Origin: Pseudomonadota bacterium
GTDB taxonomy: Bacteria > Pseudomonadota > Alphaproteobacteria > Sphingomonadales > Sphingomonadaceae
DNA: 64,000 bases
NCBI GenBank assembly: GCA_023394965.1
Contig: JAEWZX010000024.1
Span: forward strand, 22,046 to 86,045
Direction: 5' to 3'
Every line of letters begins with the position of its first letter. Positions within the stretch are counted from its first letter, which is position 1. Shown here one piece after another: positions 25,473-35,500 of the stretch. A model generated the notes under the pieces. That model ran no database searches. It was not told the DNA's origin and worked only from the letters and a program-made list of their open reading frames with translations. Made by a program: the position numbers and the translations under genes.

Positions 25473-27422
25473 ATGACCAAGGCGGATGAAAAATCGGAAT
25501 GGGTGCAGCGCCCGGCGGCGGCAATCGAGAATACGAACTGTAGTCTTGGTGAATATCAGGCGCTCTATGCCCGCAGTTTGGAAGATTCCGATGCCTTCTG
25601 GCGCGACCAGGCCGAGCGGCTCGACTGGGTCACCACGCCTGCGACAATTGCAAACTGGTCCTTCGATCCTGTCTCGATAAAATGGTTCCAGGACGGGCTT
25701 CTCAACATCTGCTACAATGCTGTCGACCGGCACGTAGCAGCGGGCAATGGCGACCGGATTGCGCTGATTTTCGAGCCCGACGATCCGGACGGCGAAGTCC
25801 GCCGGGTCAGCTATGCCGACCTCCAGGCCGAAGTCGTGCGTATGGCCAATACACTCAAGAAAATGGGCGTGAAGAAGGGTGACCGGGTAACGATCTACAT
25901 GCCGATGGTGCCCGAAGGCGCTTTTGCAATGCTTGCATGTGCGCGGATCGGGGCGATCCATTCGGTGATTTTCGGAGGTTTCAGCCCCGATGCGATTGCG
26001 GGACGAGTGGAAGATTGCGCCAGCGATTGGCTGATCACGGCAGACGAGGGTCTGCGCGGCAGCAAACGCATCCCACTAAAAAGCAATGTCGATCGAGCGC
26101 TTGATAAGGTGCCGAACAGGGGTGTTCTGGTAATCCGCCACACGGGCTGTTCGGTAAACATGACGGAAGGCCGGGATCACTGGTATCACGAGCTTTCCGC
26201 AGACGTACCAACCGAATGCCCATGTGAACCGATGAATGCCGAAGATCCGCTGTTCATCCTCTACACCTCCGGCTCGACCGGCAAGCCCAAGGGCGTGCTG
26301 CACACCACGGGCGGTTATGCCGTGTGGACGGAGACGACCTTCCGTTACATTTTCGATTATCGCGAAGGCGAAGTCTTCTGGTGTACCGCCGATATCGGTT
26401 GGGTCACCGGTCACAGCTATATCGTTTACGGCCCCCTGCTGAATGGCGCGACCGCGCTGATGTTCGAAGGGGTGCCTAATTATCCCGACCACGATCGCTT
26501 CTGGGCAGTGTGCGATAAGCACAGCGTCAATATATTCTATACCGCCCCCACGGCGATCCGCGCGCTCATGCGCGAGGGCGATGCCCATGTGACGAAACAC
26601 GATTTGTCGAGCCTGCGCCTGCTTGGCAGCGTGGGCGAGCCCATCAATCCCGAAGCATGGCGCTGGTATCACGATGTAGTCGGCAAGGGTGAACTCCCAG
26701 TGATCGATACGTGGTGGCAGACGGAAACAGGCGGATGCATGATCACCACCCTGCCCGGTGCCCACGATATGAAGCCAGGCAGCGCAGGGCGCCCCTTCTT
26801 CGGCGTATGCCCGCAACTGGTCGATAATGACGGCGAGGTCCTGGACGGTGCGACCGAAGGCAATCTGTGCATCACCCAAAGCTGGCCCGGACAGGCACGT
26901 ACCGTCTATGGCGATCACGAACGCTTCGTGCAGACTTATTTCAGCACTTACAAAGGCAAGTATTTTACCGGTGACGGGTGCCGCCGTGACGAGGATGGAT
27001 ATTACTGGATCACCGGCCGTGTCGACGACGTCATCAATGTGTCGGGGCACCGCATGGGTACAGCCGAGGTTGAAAGCGCACTGGTACTGCATCCGAAAGT
27101 CAGCGAAGCGGCTGTCGTTGGCTTCCCCCACGACATCAAGGGCCAGGGCATCTACTGCTATGTCACGCTCAATGTCGGCGAGGAATGGACAGACGAACTG
27201 CTGGCAGATCTGCGCGCCCATGTGCGTGAAGAAATCGGCCCGATTGCCACGCCAGACCATATTCACTTAGCCCCAGCCTTGCCCAAAACACGTAGTGGCA
27301 AGATCATGCGACGGATTCTGCGCAAGATCGCTGAAAACGAGTTTGCATCGCTGGGCGATACCTCGACATTGGCAGATCCTGGTGTGGTCGACGACCTTAT
27401 CGAAGGCAGGCGGAACAAATAG
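25473..27422 (+). CDS. acs: Acetyl-CoA synthetase (acetate-CoA ligase)
   Basis: This 649-residue AMP-forming enzyme activates acetate to acetyl-CoA. Motifs include the P-loop YTSGSTGKPKGVLHTTGGY, the acetyl-pocket region DIGWVTGHSYIVYGPLLNG, DTWWQTETGG, the hinge region YWITGRVDDVINVSGHR, and the catalytic/regulatory lysine segment PKTRSGKIMRRILRKI, whose Lys is the usual acetylation site in Acs. GAGGAGAG lies about 10 bp before the ATG. It is divergent from the TonB receptor. Confidence 0.97.
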   Translation: MTKADEKSEWVQRPAAAIENTNCSLGEYQALYARSLEDSDAFWRDQAERLDWVTTPATIANWSFDPVSIKWFQDGLLNICYNAVDRHVAAGNGDRIALIFEPDDPDGEVRRVSYADLQAEVVRMANTLKKMGVKKGDRVTIYMPMVPEGAFAMLACARIGAIHSVIFGGFSPDAIAGRVEDCASDWLITADEGLRGSKRIPLKSNVDRALDKVPNRGVLVIRHTGCSVNMTEGRDHWYHELSADVPTECPCEPMNAEDPLFILYTSGSTGKPKGVLHTTGGYAVWTETTFRYIFDYREGEVFWCTADIGWVTGHSYIVYGPLLNGATALMFEGVPNYPDHDRFWAVCDKHSVNIFYTAPTAIRALMREGDAHVTKHDLSSLRLLGSVGEPINPEAWRWYHDVVGKGELPVIDTWWQTETGGCMITTLPGAHDMKPGSAGRPFFGVCPQLVDNDGEVLDGATEGNLCITQSWPGQARTVYGDHERFVQTYFSTYKGKYFTGDGCRRDEDGYYWITGRVDDVINVSGHRMGTAEVESALVLHPKVSEAAVVGFPHDIKGQGIYCYVTLNVGEEWTDELLADLRAHVREEIGPIATPDHIHLAPALPKTRSGKIMRRILRKIAENEFASLGDTSTLADPGVVDDLIEGRRNK

Positions 27423-27487
27423 CGGGGTTAGCTGTCCTTTAACCGCGCCATGCCATTGACCGGGCGTATGGACAGGAGCCTCGCCCG

Positions 27488-28687
27488 ATGTGGATAGCAA
27501 AGCAACTGGCGCGGCGCTCCGCCCGGTTGGATTGGCGCAGCTATTTCCTGATTGGCTGCGTCATCCTGCTTGCACTGCTGCTCGCTGGCGCTAGCTGGAA
27601 CGCCTACAGTTCCTCGCAGGAACGCGGCGTCGCCCGCGACAGACAGAACCACACTCTCGAAGTTCTGTTCGAGGCAAACGAACTGCGCACCGCATCCCTT
27701 CAGCAATTGCGTGGTGAACGCGGGTTCCTGCTAACGAATGACGAGCAGTTCCTTGAGCCCTATATCATCGGTCAGAAAGTCGCGGCCGAAAGCTATGCCC
27801 GCCTGATCGAACTGACGGCCGACAATCCCGAACAACAGCTTCGCCTTGCCAATATGCGCGACGAATTCGGTACTCTTGAAACCGTTCTGGGCGCGATGAT
27901 CGAGCAACAACGGCGCGGGCAGCACGAGGAAGCCCTGTTCTATATTCGCCGCGGGAACGACAGAGACGCAATCGAGGCAATCCTGCGACAGGTCGACGAG
28001 TTGATAGCAGCCGAGCGGCAGCAACTGCGTGAACATAACAATCTGGCCGACTCACAGGCACTGGCAAACGAGCATTACCAATATATCCTGGCAAGCGCGG
28101 GCCTGCTGCTGCTGCTGCTCAGCATCCTTGCCACGGTTTTTGTCCGCCGGGCGCTGGCTGCGGAATGGGCCACGCGGCGAGAATTGCAGCGTGTTGCTGC
28201 AACAGACATGCTTACTTCCCTGCCCAATCGGCGGAGTTTCATGAGCAAGCTTCACCGCTTGATTTCACGCGCCGATGCGGATCGCAAACGCCAGCTCAGC
28301 GTCGCCATTTTCGACATCGATCATTTCAAGCGTATCAACGACCGCTTTGGGCATCCGGCGGGTGACGAGGTTATCAAGGACGCCGGCAACCGTGCGGTCC
28401 AGTCCCTGCGCAAACGCGATCTGGTCGGCCGTATCGGAGGGGAGGAGTTTGCGGTAATCCTGCCGGGGGCAGACATCGAAATGGCCCATACGATATGCGA
28501 ACGAATGCGCGCGGCCATTGCCGGACGCCCTGTTGTTTATGGCGATGCAATCATTCCGTTCACTGCCAGCGTCGGTGTGGCCGAATACCAGCCTGGCGAA
28601 GAAATCGACGACGTCATGGCGCGCGCGGACGCCGCCCTTTACGAAGCGAAGGTCGGCGGGCGCAATCAGGTGCGTCTGGCCGCCTGA
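27488..28687 (+). CDS. CHASE3-GGDEF diguanylate cyclase
   Basis: This 399-residue inner-membrane protein has a transmembrane helix at residues 19-38 and a periplasmic CHASE3-like helical sensor (about 45-185, with LRTASLQQLRGERGFLLTND). A second helix follows (about 198-218), then a cytoplasmic GGDEF domain (about 235-399). The active site is intact (RIGGEEFAVIL), and an inhibitory I-site RKRD lies five residues before it. It should synthesise c-di-GMP with product feedback. It begins 65 bp after acs and may be read through from it. Confidence 0.93.
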   Translation: MWIAKQLARRSARLDWRSYFLIGCVILLALLLAGASWNAYSSSQERGVARDRQNHTLEVLFEANELRTASLQQLRGERGFLLTNDEQFLEPYIIGQKVAAESYARLIELTADNPEQQLRLANMRDEFGTLETVLGAMIEQQRRGQHEEALFYIRRGNDRDAIEAILRQVDELIAAERQQLREHNNLADSQALANEHYQYILASAGLLLLLLSILATVFVRRALAAEWATRRELQRVAATDMLTSLPNRRSFMSKLHRLISRADADRKRQLSVAIFDIDHFKRINDRFGHPAGDEVIKDAGNRAVQSLRKRDLVGRIGGEEFAVILPGADIEMAHTICERMRAAIAGRPVVYGDAIIPFTASVGVAEYQPGEEIDDVMARADAALYEAKVGGRNQVRLAA

Positions 28688-28726
28688 TACTTGCCCCAAG
28701 CGGCCAATCCCGCCTAGGCGCTGATC

Positions 28727-29200
28727 ATGGCTCACACACGCGTCCTATTCGTCTGCCTCGGCAATATCTGCCGTTCCCCCCTCGCCGAAGCGGCCTTTCG
28801 CAAGGCCGCTGCCGATGCCGGGCTTGATGTCGATGTCGATAGTGCCGGGACGGCGGACTACCACGTGGGAGAAATGCCCGATCCGCGCAGTATCGAAGAA
28901 GCGCAGCGGCACGGAATAGATATCTCCGGCTATCGCGGTCGTCAGCTTAGTTCGCGGGACTTTCACGAATTCGACTGGATTTTGGGCATGGATCGATCGA
29001 ACATGGAAAATATATCCAAAGTCGATCCTCGCGACGGCAAGGCACAGGTTTCGATGTTAATGGACATCGTGCCCGGACGGGAAGGGCGCGAGGTGGCCGA
29101 TCCCTGGTATGGCGGCGAAGACAATTTCCGCGATACTTGGGATGATGTGTCTATGGCCTCCAGCGCACTGGTTACGAAAATCGTCGATGGCGGGGATTGA
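28727..29200 (+). CDS. Low-molecular-weight protein tyrosine phosphatase
   Basis: This 157-residue protein has the P-loop CX5R as VCLGNICRSP (Cys10, Arg16) and the acid loop DPWYGG near residue 125, both complete. It overlaps the start of the fructosamine-kinase gene by 14 bp. In several bacteria and plants, LMW-PTP homologues beside fructosamine kinases act on protein-bound ribulosamine or erythrulosamine phosphates rather than phosphotyrosine. That substrate is plausible here but inferred from the neighbourhood only. Confidence 0.93.
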   Translation: MAHTRVLFVCLGNICRSPLAEAAFRKAAADAGLDVDVDSAGTADYHVGEMPDPRSIEEAQRHGIDISGYRGRQLSSRDFHEFDWILGMDRSNMENISKVDPRDGKAQVSMLMDIVPGREGREVADPWYGGEDNFRDTWDDVSMASSALVTKIVDGGD

Positions 29201-29993
29201 ACACGCCGCAGAGGCAGTTTTCGGAAAGAAGCCTGCCGCAGTCGAAGCCTTGGCAGGCGGCGACATATCCGGCGCGAGCAGGATCAGCTTTGCTGATGGA
29301 TCAACGTGCATCGGAAAAAGCGGTCCGTTGATCGATCGTGAAGCGCGGATGCTGGACGCCATTCGCCAACTGAATGTTCCCGCTCCAGAGGTGCTGGGGA
29401 TAACAGACACCTGGCTGTTCCTTCAGGACGTGGGACCATTGCAGCCTTTCGATGCCGCAGCCTGGCGCGCGCTTGCGCAATGTATCGCTCAGCTTGGCGC
29501 AGCGCGGAACGATCGCGAATATGGCTGGTCGGAAGATTACGGGCTGCGTCACGTGACCGTTGCCAATTCTCCGCATGCAAGCTGGGTCGCGTTCTGGCGC
29601 GACAATCGGCTGCTATGCCATGTGCCGCATCTCGACCGCGATCTGGGGTGCAGGGTTTCCGCGCTTGCCGAAAAGCTGGGCGACATCATTCCGGAACAAC
29701 CGCTAATGTCTCTTGTGCATGGCGATTTATGGGGCGGCAATGTGGTGTGGGATGGCGCCAAGGCGTGGCTGATCGACCCCTGCGCCTATTATGGCGATCG
29801 CGAGGTTGACGTTGCAGCGCTGACCGTCTTCGACGCTCCACCGATGGAATTTTTCGAAACGGTCGGCCTGGCGCCGGGCTGGCAGCAAAGGCTGCCTGTC
29901 TATCGCCTGTGGATGTGGTTGATACATGTTCGCCTGTTCGGTTCCAGCTATCGCGCCGCCGCTGAACGGGATCTTGAAAGGCTCGGCTTCTAA
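29187..29993 (+). CDS. Fructosamine/ketosamine-3-kinase family protein
   Basis: This 268-residue protein kinase-like fold enzyme has the substrate and Mg motifs SLVHGDLWGGNVVW and WLIDPCAYYGDREVD, with ISGASRI in the N-lobe and a FLQDVG segment. The ATG at 29187 starts MAGIEHAAEAVFGKK inside the upstream phosphatase gene. The family phosphorylates sugars attached to protein lysines (ribulosamine and erythrulosamine in bacteria), allowing deglycation. It converges with recG, whose stop overlaps its own by 3-4 bp. Confidence 0.9.
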   Translation: MAGIEHAAEAVFGKKPAAVEALAGGDISGASRISFADGSTCIGKSGPLIDREARMLDAIRQLNVPAPEVLGITDTWLFLQDVGPLQPFDAAAWRALAQCIAQLGAARNDREYGWSEDYGLRHVTVANSPHASWVAFWRDNRLLCHVPHLDRDLGCRVSALAEKLGDIIPEQPLMSLVHGDLWGGNVVWDGAKAWLIDPCAYYGDREVDVAALTVFDAPPMEFFETVGLAPGWQQRLPVYRLWMWLIHVRLFGSSYRAAAERDLERLGF

Positions 29994-32053
29994 CCCCCGC
30001 GAAGCGTCTTCACGCCGAAATCGCGTTCGAACAGGTATAGCAAGACCCGCGCAGCTTCACCGCGCCGTCCGTCCAACCCGCCGTCGCGATCCATCAGCAA
30101 ACGAGCATCGTCATAGGCCTTTGGCAGCAGCGCCGTGATCTGCTCCAGACTGGCGACAGTGAACGGGGTGTCACCCGACTGCCGCGTACCGAGCAATTCC
30201 CCGCCGCCCCGCAGGCGCAGATCTTCCTCGGCCAGAAAAAAGCCATCCTGCGATTCTCGCATCAGGGCCAACCGTTTCTGCGCAGTTTCGGACAGGGTTT
30301 CCCCGTGCAGCAGGACACAGAATGATTTCTCGCTGCCCCGCCCCACCCGGCCGCGAAGCTGGTGAAGCTGAGCCAGCCCGAACCGCTCAGCCTGTTCGAT
30401 CACCATCAATGTAGCATTGGGCACGTCGACGCCTACTTCGATCACGGTCGTTGCCACCAGCAGTTTCGCATCCCCACGGGCAAAGCGCTCCATCGCCGCG
30501 TCTTTGAGTTCCGGCGACAGCTGGCCGTGAACCATTACCACATCGTCCCCGAAACGCTCTTTCAGCACCGCATAACGGGCTTCGGCGGCAGCGATCTCTT
30601 CCGGCCCGTCCATCTCGCGCACCATCGGGCACACCCAATAAGCTTGCCGACCCTCCGCAATCTGTGCGGCAAGCCGATCGACCAGAGCGCCGATCTTGCC
30701 TTGCCCCATGACCACCGTGTCGATCGCCTGCCGTCCGGGCGGCAGTTCGTCGAGCTTGCTGACATCGAGCTCCCCATATTGGGCGAGCGTCAGCGTTCGC
30801 GGAATCGGGGTTGCCGTCATCGCCAACACATGCGGTGCGCGTTTGCCCTTGCTGGCCAGCATCAGCCGCTGACCCACACCAAAGCGGTGCTGCTCGTCGA
30901 TCACCACCACAGCGAGATTACGATAGGTCACCGCGTCTTGGAAAATCGCGTGTGTGCCGACGACGATATCGATACTTCCATCAAGCAGACCCATAAGCGT
31001 GGCTTCGCGGACCTTGCCCTTGTCCCGCCCTGTTAGCAGCGCCACACGCGCGCCGGTCGGCTCCGCCATGCGGCGCAGGCTTTCATAATGCTGGCGTGCC
31101 AGGATTTCGGTAGGCGCAAGCAGCGCCGCCTGTGCCTCGCCCTCGACCGCGATCAGCATAGCCTCGAGCGCAACCACCGTCTTACCTGCACCCACATCGC
31201 CCTGCAGCAGGCGTAGCATGGGCGCTTCCTGCGCCATATCCCCCTCGATTTCAGCAATGGACCGTTTCTGCGCACCGGTGAGCGGAAACGGCAACGCAAG
31301 CTTGCCACGATAACTGCCATCGCCGCGCAGCGGCTGGCCCATGCGCTTGCGATTGTCAGCACGGACCAGCATCAGCGCGAGGCTGTTGGCGAGCAATTCG
31401 TCATAAGCCAATCGGTCGCGTGCCGCGGCATTCTCGCTTTTATGGGCGGCAACCAGCGCATCGCGCCATTTAGGCCAGTCTTCCCTGTTCATCTGCGAGC
31501 TGTCGACCCATTCGGGCAGTTCGGGCGTGCGGGCGAGAGACTGGGCGATCAGACCGGCAACTTTGGGCTGTGTCAGGCCTTCGGACAGGCGATATACCGG
31601 CTCGCACAAACGCTGCAGTGTCTCTTCGTCCTCTTCTACCACATGATCGGGGTGAACGATCTGCAACATGTCGCCAAAACGCTCGAGCTTGCCCGCAACC
31701 CAGCGCGTTTCACCCACCGGCAGCTGCTTTTTGGCGCTATACGAGGCACGCCCGAAGTAGGTCAGGGCGAGCACATTGCCCATGCTATCCTGCGCCAGCA
31801 CGCGATAAGGCGCGCGTGGCGAGCGGCCGCTGCGGTGTTCGGTGACGGCGAGCTTCACCACGATCTGTTCGCCTTCACCCGCGTCGTCAACATTCTGCAC
31901 CGCACGGCGCGTAACGAAGCGTTCAGGCAAATGATAATCCAGATCACGCACACGCGAGAGACCCAACCGATCGAGCGGCTTCTTCAGTTTGGGCCCGACA
32001 CCATCGAGGGTATCTGTCTCGGCGAACAAGGGATTGAGAATATCGGGGCGCAT
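29990..32053 (-). CDS. recG: ATP-dependent DNA helicase RecG
   Basis: This 687-residue superfamily 2 helicase remodels stalled replication forks and Holliday junctions. An N-terminal wedge domain (FAETDTLDGVGPKLKKPL) is followed by the helicase core with Walker A GDVGAGKT, the DEQH box VVIDEQHRFGVGQ, TATPIPRT and the C-terminal motif QLRGRVGRG. The start at 32051-32053 (MRPDILNPLFAETD) is chosen over one 16 residues upstream that lies within the promoter region shared with sdhE. Confidence 0.96.
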   Translation of the reverse strand: MRPDILNPLFAETDTLDGVGPKLKKPLDRLGLSRVRDLDYHLPERFVTRRAVQNVDDAGEGEQIVVKLAVTEHRSGRSPRAPYRVLAQDSMGNVLALTYFGRASYSAKKQLPVGETRWVAGKLERFGDMLQIVHPDHVVEEDEETLQRLCEPVYRLSEGLTQPKVAGLIAQSLARTPELPEWVDSSQMNREDWPKWRDALVAAHKSENAAARDRLAYDELLANSLALMLVRADNRKRMGQPLRGDGSYRGKLALPFPLTGAQKRSIAEIEGDMAQEAPMLRLLQGDVGAGKTVVALEAMLIAVEGEAQAALLAPTEILARQHYESLRRMAEPTGARVALLTGRDKGKVREATLMGLLDGSIDIVVGTHAIFQDAVTYRNLAVVVIDEQHRFGVGQRLMLASKGKRAPHVLAMTATPIPRTLTLAQYGELDVSKLDELPPGRQAIDTVVMGQGKIGALVDRLAAQIAEGRQAYWVCPMVREMDGPEEIAAAEARYAVLKERFGDDVVMVHGQLSPELKDAAMERFARGDAKLLVATTVIEVGVDVPNATLMVIEQAERFGLAQLHQLRGRVGRGSEKSFCVLLHGETLSETAQKRLALMRESQDGFFLAEEDLRLRGGGELLGTRQSGDTPFTVASLEQITALLPKAYDDARLLMDRDGGLDGRRGEAARVLLYLFERDFGVKTLRGG

Positions 32054-32106
32054 CGCGGATGCTATAGCCGCTTGCGCGGTTTTGGCGAGTGCCCTACCCA
32101 CCTTCC

Positions 32107-32385
32107 ATGCCCGATCTCCTCACATTCGAAGGCCGTAAGCAGCGCGCGAAATTCCGCGCATGGCACCGTGGTACGCGCGAAGCCGATTTCATGATCGGTG
32201 GCTTCTTCGACCGTTACCACGCCGGCTGGGGCGAAGAAGAACTTGCTTGGTTCGAAGCGCTGCTGGAAGAGGATGATGTCGATGTCATGGCTTGGGCGCT
32301 CAAGACCCAGCCGACCCCGCTCCGCTTCCAAGGCAATCTGATCGAAGCGATGCAGCAGCTCGATTACGTTGATATTCCGCGTTGA
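32107..32385 (+). CDS. sdhE: Succinate dehydrogenase assembly factor SdhE
   Basis: This 92-residue protein helps insert FAD into SdhA. It carries the SdhE/YgfY features RAWHRGTREADFMIGGFF (the RGxxE motif) and ELAWFEALLEEDDVDVMAW. The ATG at 32107 begins MPDLLTFEGRKQRAKF. It is divergent from recG and followed after 119 bp by mfd, an arrangement seen in other alphaproteobacteria. Confidence 0.94.
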   Translation: MPDLLTFEGRKQRAKFRAWHRGTREADFMIGGFFDRYHAGWGEEELAWFEALLEEDDVDVMAWALKTQPTPLRFQGNLIEAMQQLDYVDIPR

Positions 32386-32504
32386 CGAGCTGCCTTCGGG
32401 CACTATCTCGCCAATGACGAATTTTCCAATGCACCCCCTCCCCGTAATGGGCAGGGGGCAATCTTGCGTGTAGCGCCCGCCGCGCCCCAAATGCCAGGAC
32501 CCCG

Positions 32505-35500
32505 ATGCCCGACCTTTCCCGTATCCTGAAAGCCGACAAACCACTCACGTTGGCGCAGATTGCGCGTGGGGCGCAACCGCTCGTCATGGCCGATCTTGCC
32601 CGAGCCAGCACCGGCCGCGCCGTCTTCATTGCGCCTGATGATACGGCGATGCGTGGAATAGTCGACGCTGCGGCCTTCTTCGCGCCTGAGTTGGAAGTGA
32701 TCGAATTTCCGGCGTGGGATTCGCTGCCCTACGACCGGGCCAGCCCAGCTCTATCGATCAGTGCCAAGCGGCTGTCCGCCCTTTTTCGCCTGCAGGCGGG
32801 AAAGGCGAAGGCGCAGTTGGTCGTCACCACCGCCAATGCAGTGCTGCAACGCGTGCTCACCCCTTTCCGCATCCGTGAGAGCGTGCGCGAATTCAAGCCA
32901 GGCATCGAAATCGGCAGGGAAAGCCTTGCACTGCTGTTGCAGAAGCAAGGCTACAGCCGGACCGATACCGTGATCGACAAAGGCGAATATGCCGTGCGCG
33001 GGTCGATAGTCGACATCTTCCCGAGCGGGATGGGTGAAGCGCTGCGGCTGGATTTCTTCGGTGACGAGCTGGAATCGCTTCGCACCTTCGATCCCAATAC
33101 GCAGATGAGCACGGGGCGGCTGGACTCGCATCTGCTGTTGCCCGCCAGCGAAGCGCTGCTCGACGAAGACAGCATCAAGCGTTTCCGTAGCCGCTATAGA
33201 GAAATGTTCGGCGCCAACGCCACACAGGATCCGCTGTACGAAGCAGTCAGCGATGGGCGACGTCTCGCAGGTATGGAACATTGGGTGCCGCTGTTCGAAG
33301 AAAAGCTGGCAACGCTCTTCGATCACCTTGGCAAGGAAGATTTGGTGGTAATCGACCAGGCATCTCTAGCTGCAGCCGATGAGCGGATAAAGGACATCTC
33401 CGACTATTTCGATCAGCGCACTGCCATCACTGGCCAGGCCAAGGGCAATTACCGCCCGCTGAAGCCCGATGCGCTCTATCTGAGCGGCGATGAATTAAAG
33501 CAGGCGCTCGCAGCGGCACCTGCACATCGTGCAACGCCCTTCGACGAACCGGAAAGCGACAAGGTAGTGAATTTCGGTTTCCGCTCCGGTCGCGATTTCG
33601 CTCCGGAACGCGCCCGGGGTGACAATGTCTATTCCGTCTTGGCGGACCACCTGAAGTCGCTTTCAAAGACCGGCAGGCGCCCGCTTCTGGCCGCCTACTC
33701 CAAGGGCAGCAGGTCGCGCATCGCGTCGATCCTCGATGAAGCTGGCACACCCGTGCAAATGGCGGAAAGCTGGCAGGAAGCTCTCGGCCTCAGTGCCAAG
33801 GGCAAACCCACCGCGATGATACTGCCCATCGAGGCAAGCTTCGCAAATGACGAGATAGAGCTCCTTACCGAGCAGGACATACTGGGTGATCGGCTCGTTC
33901 GGCGCAAAAAGAAGAGAAAAGACGCAGATGCTTTCCTCGCCGAATTGCAGGCGCTGAGCGTCGGCGATCTGATTGTCCATACAGAACACGGCATCGGCAA
34001 ATATCTTGGCCTGGAGCCAATTCCCGTCGGCAAGTCCAAGCACGACTGCGTCCAGCTGGAGTACAAAGGCGGCGACAAGCTCTTCATCCCGGTCGAGAAC
34101 ATCGACGTGCTCAGCCGCTATGGCAGCAGCGAGCAAGCGGTCATGCTCGATCGCCTCGGGGGCGAAGCATGGCAGAAACGGCGCGCTCGCCTGAAAGAAC
34201 GGATCCGCGAAATTGCTGGGGAGTTGATGCAGGTCGCCGCCCAACGCGCGCTGAAAAAAGCGCCCGTGCTTGAGATAGACGACGGTCCGTTCAACCAATT
34301 TCTCGATCGCTTTCCCTGGGAAGAAACCGACGATCAGGAACGCGCAATCGAAGACGTGCTCGGCGATCTGGAAAGCGGCAAGCCGATGGACCGACTCGTG
34401 TGTGGCGATGTTGGCTTTGGCAAGACAGAAGTGGCCCTGCGCGCAGCATTTGTGGCCGCCATGAACGGCCAGCAGGTCGCGGTAGTCGCACCCACCACCT
34501 TGCTTGCGCGCCAGCATTTCGAGAATTTCGCCGCGCGCTTCAACGGCTTCCCGCTCAAGGTTGGACGACTGTCGCGTCTGGTCCCGGCGCGGGAAATGAA
34601 AGAAACGCGCGAGGGGTTGGAAAGCGGCCAAGTCGATATCGTCATCGGCACCCATGCCATCCTGTCGAAACAGACCAGGTTTAAAAATCTCGGCCTCGTC
34701 ATTGTCGACGAGGAACAGCGCTTTGGGGTCACCCATAAGGAAAAGCTCAAGCAGCTGCGGGCCGACGTGCATATGCTGACTCTGACGGCCACACCGATCC
34801 CGCGGACCTTGCAGATGGCAATGACAGGCCTGCGCGAGCTGTCCACCATCCAGACCCCTCCCGTCGACCGGCTGGCGGTACGTACGTATGTGATGGAATG
34901 GGACGACATGGTCATGCGCGAAGCCTTGCTGCGCGAGCACCATCGTGGCGGACAGAGCTTCATCGTTGTACCACGCATTTCGGACATGGAAGGCATTGCA
35001 GACTGGCTGCACGAGAATGTGCCGGAAGTTAAAGTCGTATCTGCGCACGGCCAGATGTCGGCTGGCGAGATAGAAGAGCGGATGAGCGCTTTCTATGAAG
35101 GAAAGTACGAGGTCCTGCTTGCCACCACGATCGTTGAAAGTGGTCTTGACCTGCCCAGCGCCAATACGATCATCATCCACCGTGCCGACATTTTCGGCCT
35201 TGCTCAACTCTACCAGCTGCGCGGTCGTGTGGGCCGGTCAAAGCTGCGGGCCTATGCCTATCTTACCTATGCGCAGGATACACAGCTTTCCGAAGTGGCG
35301 GAAAAGCGCCTGAAAGTCCTAGGTGATCTCGATAGTCTTGGAGCGGGGTTTCAACTTGCCAGCCATGATCTGGACATTCGCGGCGCCGGCAATCTTCTGG
35401 GTGATGAGCAGTCGGGACATATCCGTGAGGTTGGTTTCGAACTCTACCAGTCGATGCTGGAGGATGCGATCCTCGCCGCAAAGGCAGGAGAGCTTGGTCT

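Noticed and set aside
33663..35207. 514-residue frame antisense to mfd
   Set aside because: It mirrors the Mfd helicase coding sequence, has no motif of its own and no plausible ribosome-binding site.
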